From positions 1 to 7,247 of the forward strand of contig UQRU01000106.1 in NCBI GenBank assembly GCA_900543475.1: 7,247 nt of DNA, given 5' to 3'. Shown piece by piece: positions 6,584 through 7,247 of the stretch. A program made the translations under genes and the position numbers. Positions within the stretch are counted from its first letter, which is position 1. Every line of letters starts with the position of its first letter. Source of the DNA: an uncultured Eubacteriales bacterium. Lineage in GTDB: Bacteria > Bacillota > Clostridia > Christensenellales > CAG-138. Under the pieces are notes generated by a model. The model saw nothing but the letters and a program-made list of their open reading frames with translations. It did no database searches and was not told the origin of the DNA.

Positions 6584-6747
6584 GGTTGTTGTATCCAGGC
6601 AATCGGTATGCGGTTTTCAAGGTACTTTTTAAGGACAATGGCGGGGGATACGTCCTGCCTTATGCCGGCAAATGCTTCCCCTGCTCTCGTAGCGAAATAT
6701 GTCCCTCTATATATCCATACATTTTTTGGGCAAATCCGTGGGGCCTA

Positions 6748-7173
6748 TCACAAATTTTTTTGCAGAAATTTTTCCATGCTTTTTAGCGCCCGGCGAATGC
6801 TCTCCCGTATAGAACATTCCCGCACGTTTTCTAAGCGGGCAATACGGCCATAGCTCATGCCTAAAAAGAAGTGGGCGTATACCCGCTGCCGCTGCTTGTC
6901 TGAAAGGGCGGCTAACGCTTGATATAGCTGCTCCTTTTCATTATTTGCCGCCAGAAGGGTATAAGGGTCTGCCGCCGTACTTGTGGGCAGCTCTCCGCGC
7001 GCATCCGCCCACTCCAGGGAATAGTAGGCTTTGTTCCGAAAAACGCGCACTTGATAGGCAACTTCGCTTGCCTTCCCTTCATGCAGTGCAGCCGCCACCG
7101 CATCTGGCAAGGAAATCAGATGATCCCGGCGATATATCGTAGGATAATACTCCCGTAAATTGATGGTTTTCAT
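6748..7173 (-). CDS. Sigma-70 region-4 (sigma-factor-like) protein of a mobile element
   Basis: This 141-aa protein has an N-terminal segment INLREYYPTIY (residues 4-14), a middle region with a basic/aromatic YQVRVFRNKAYYSLEW (40-55), and a C-terminal region-4-like helix-turn-helix from ALSDKQRQRVYAHFFLGMS (about 89-107) to RESIRRALKSMEKFL (123-137). The order matches sigma-70-like proteins that sit near serine recombinases on clostridial integrative elements. They lack region 2, so they are unlikely to work as full sigma factors and may be transcriptional regulators of the element. The ATG at 7173 has AGGAGG at 7179-7184 with 5-nt spacing. A start six codons upstream (7191) has no ribosome binding site. 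It may control the 45-aa/recombinase transcript, though this is inferred from position. Confidence 0.85.
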   Translation of the reverse strand: MKTINLREYYPTIYRRDHLISLPDAVAAALHEGKASEVAYQVRVFRNKAYYSLEWADARGELPTSTAADPYTLLAANNEKEQLYQALAALSDKQRQRVYAHFFLGMSYGRIARLENVRECSIRESIRRALKSMEKFLQKNL

Positions 7174-7247
7174 TTGAACCTCCTGTGTCATCTTTGTTTT
7201 GGTATCAGAGCTGCAAAGCGCCAGGAGGTGCGCGGGCGCGGCGTAGG

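Larger units (their letters stand above)
6145..6747. other. About 600 nt without a convincing gene, rich in inverted repeats
   Basis: Between the sigma-like gene and the 45-aa gene no frame on either strand combines a start codon with a good ribosome binding site. The longest plus-strand frame (6287-6853) runs antisense into the sigma-like gene and has no clear SD. The segment holds several dyads: 6171-6186, 6225-6238, 6257-6285, 6305-6338, 6343-6361, 6403-6418, 6442-6455 and 6496-6583. It probably carries the promoter and operators of the recombinase transcript and may form a structured leader RNA. Confidence 0.5.
4400..7247. mobile_element. End of an integrative element with a serine recombinase (partial, runs off the window)
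   Basis: The stretch holds a large serine recombinase, a 45-aa gene, a dyad-rich non-coding segment and a sigma-70 region-4 protein, all oriented toward the junction with the truncated deacetylase. Sigma-like proteins with an N-terminal INLREYYP segment beside SpoIVCA-like recombinases are typical of integrative and conjugative elements of gut Clostridia. No relaxase, type IV secretion gene or phage structural gene is in view, so conjugative element, prophage or simple integrated island cannot be told apart. The distal end is not in the window. Confidence 0.65.

Noticed and set aside
6287..6853. A 188-codon plus-strand open frame across the intergenic segment and into the sigma-like gene
   Set aside because: It has no well-placed ribosome binding site, no recognisable motif, mixed codon use, and overlaps the well-supported sigma-like gene antisense.
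7188..7247. Possible 3' end of an upstream minus-strand gene stopping at TGA 7188-7190
   Set aside because: Only about 19 codons are visible, they are not recognisable, and the frame collinear with the sigma-like gene is also open, so there is no basis to choose.

Overview
The window looks like chromosomal DNA of a GC-rich, spore-forming member of the Bacillota (class Clostridia), carrying the start of an integrated mobile element. The evidence is consensus AGGAGG-type ribosome binding sites, a recD2-comF gene pair, a membrane-anchored deacetylase of the sporulation type, and a SpoIVCA-like large serine recombinase beside a sigma-70 region-4 protein of the kind found on clostridial integrative elements. 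No rRNA, tRNA or CRISPR array was seen, so the genus cannot be fixed.

Region 1 (about 40-3757, minus strand) is a compact host operon read right to left: recD2 (SF1B DNA helicase), comF (phosphoribosyltransferase-like, DNA-uptake family) and a small secreted lipoprotein of unknown function. recD2 and comF overlap by an ATGA, and the lipoprotein follows comF after 16 nt. An extended -10 promoter lies just upstream of recD2. Two perfect hairpins, one with an A-tract/T-tract intrinsic terminator structure, close the operon.

Region 2 (3814-4422, plus strand) is a divergent gene for a NodB-type polysaccharide deacetylase with an N-terminal membrane anchor. It carries the first three catalytic motifs but stops before motifs 4 and 5, so its 3' part is missing.

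Region 3 (about 4400-7247, minus strand) is the end of a mobile element. A 504-aa large serine recombinase faces the broken end of the deacetylase and has its own terminator there. Upstream of it, in transcription order, are a 45-aa protein with a near-perfect Shine-Dalgarno sequence, about 600 nt of apparently non-coding DNA dense in inverted repeats, and a 141-aa sigma-70 region-4 protein. The other end of the element lies outside the window.

The main idea to test is that the element sits inside the deacetylase gene and that the recombinase excises it. If this happens during sporulation and rebuilds a full-length deacetylase, it would parallel skin in sigK or SP-beta in spsM. The sequence supports the broken gene and the adjacent recombinase; developmental excision is a hypothesis.
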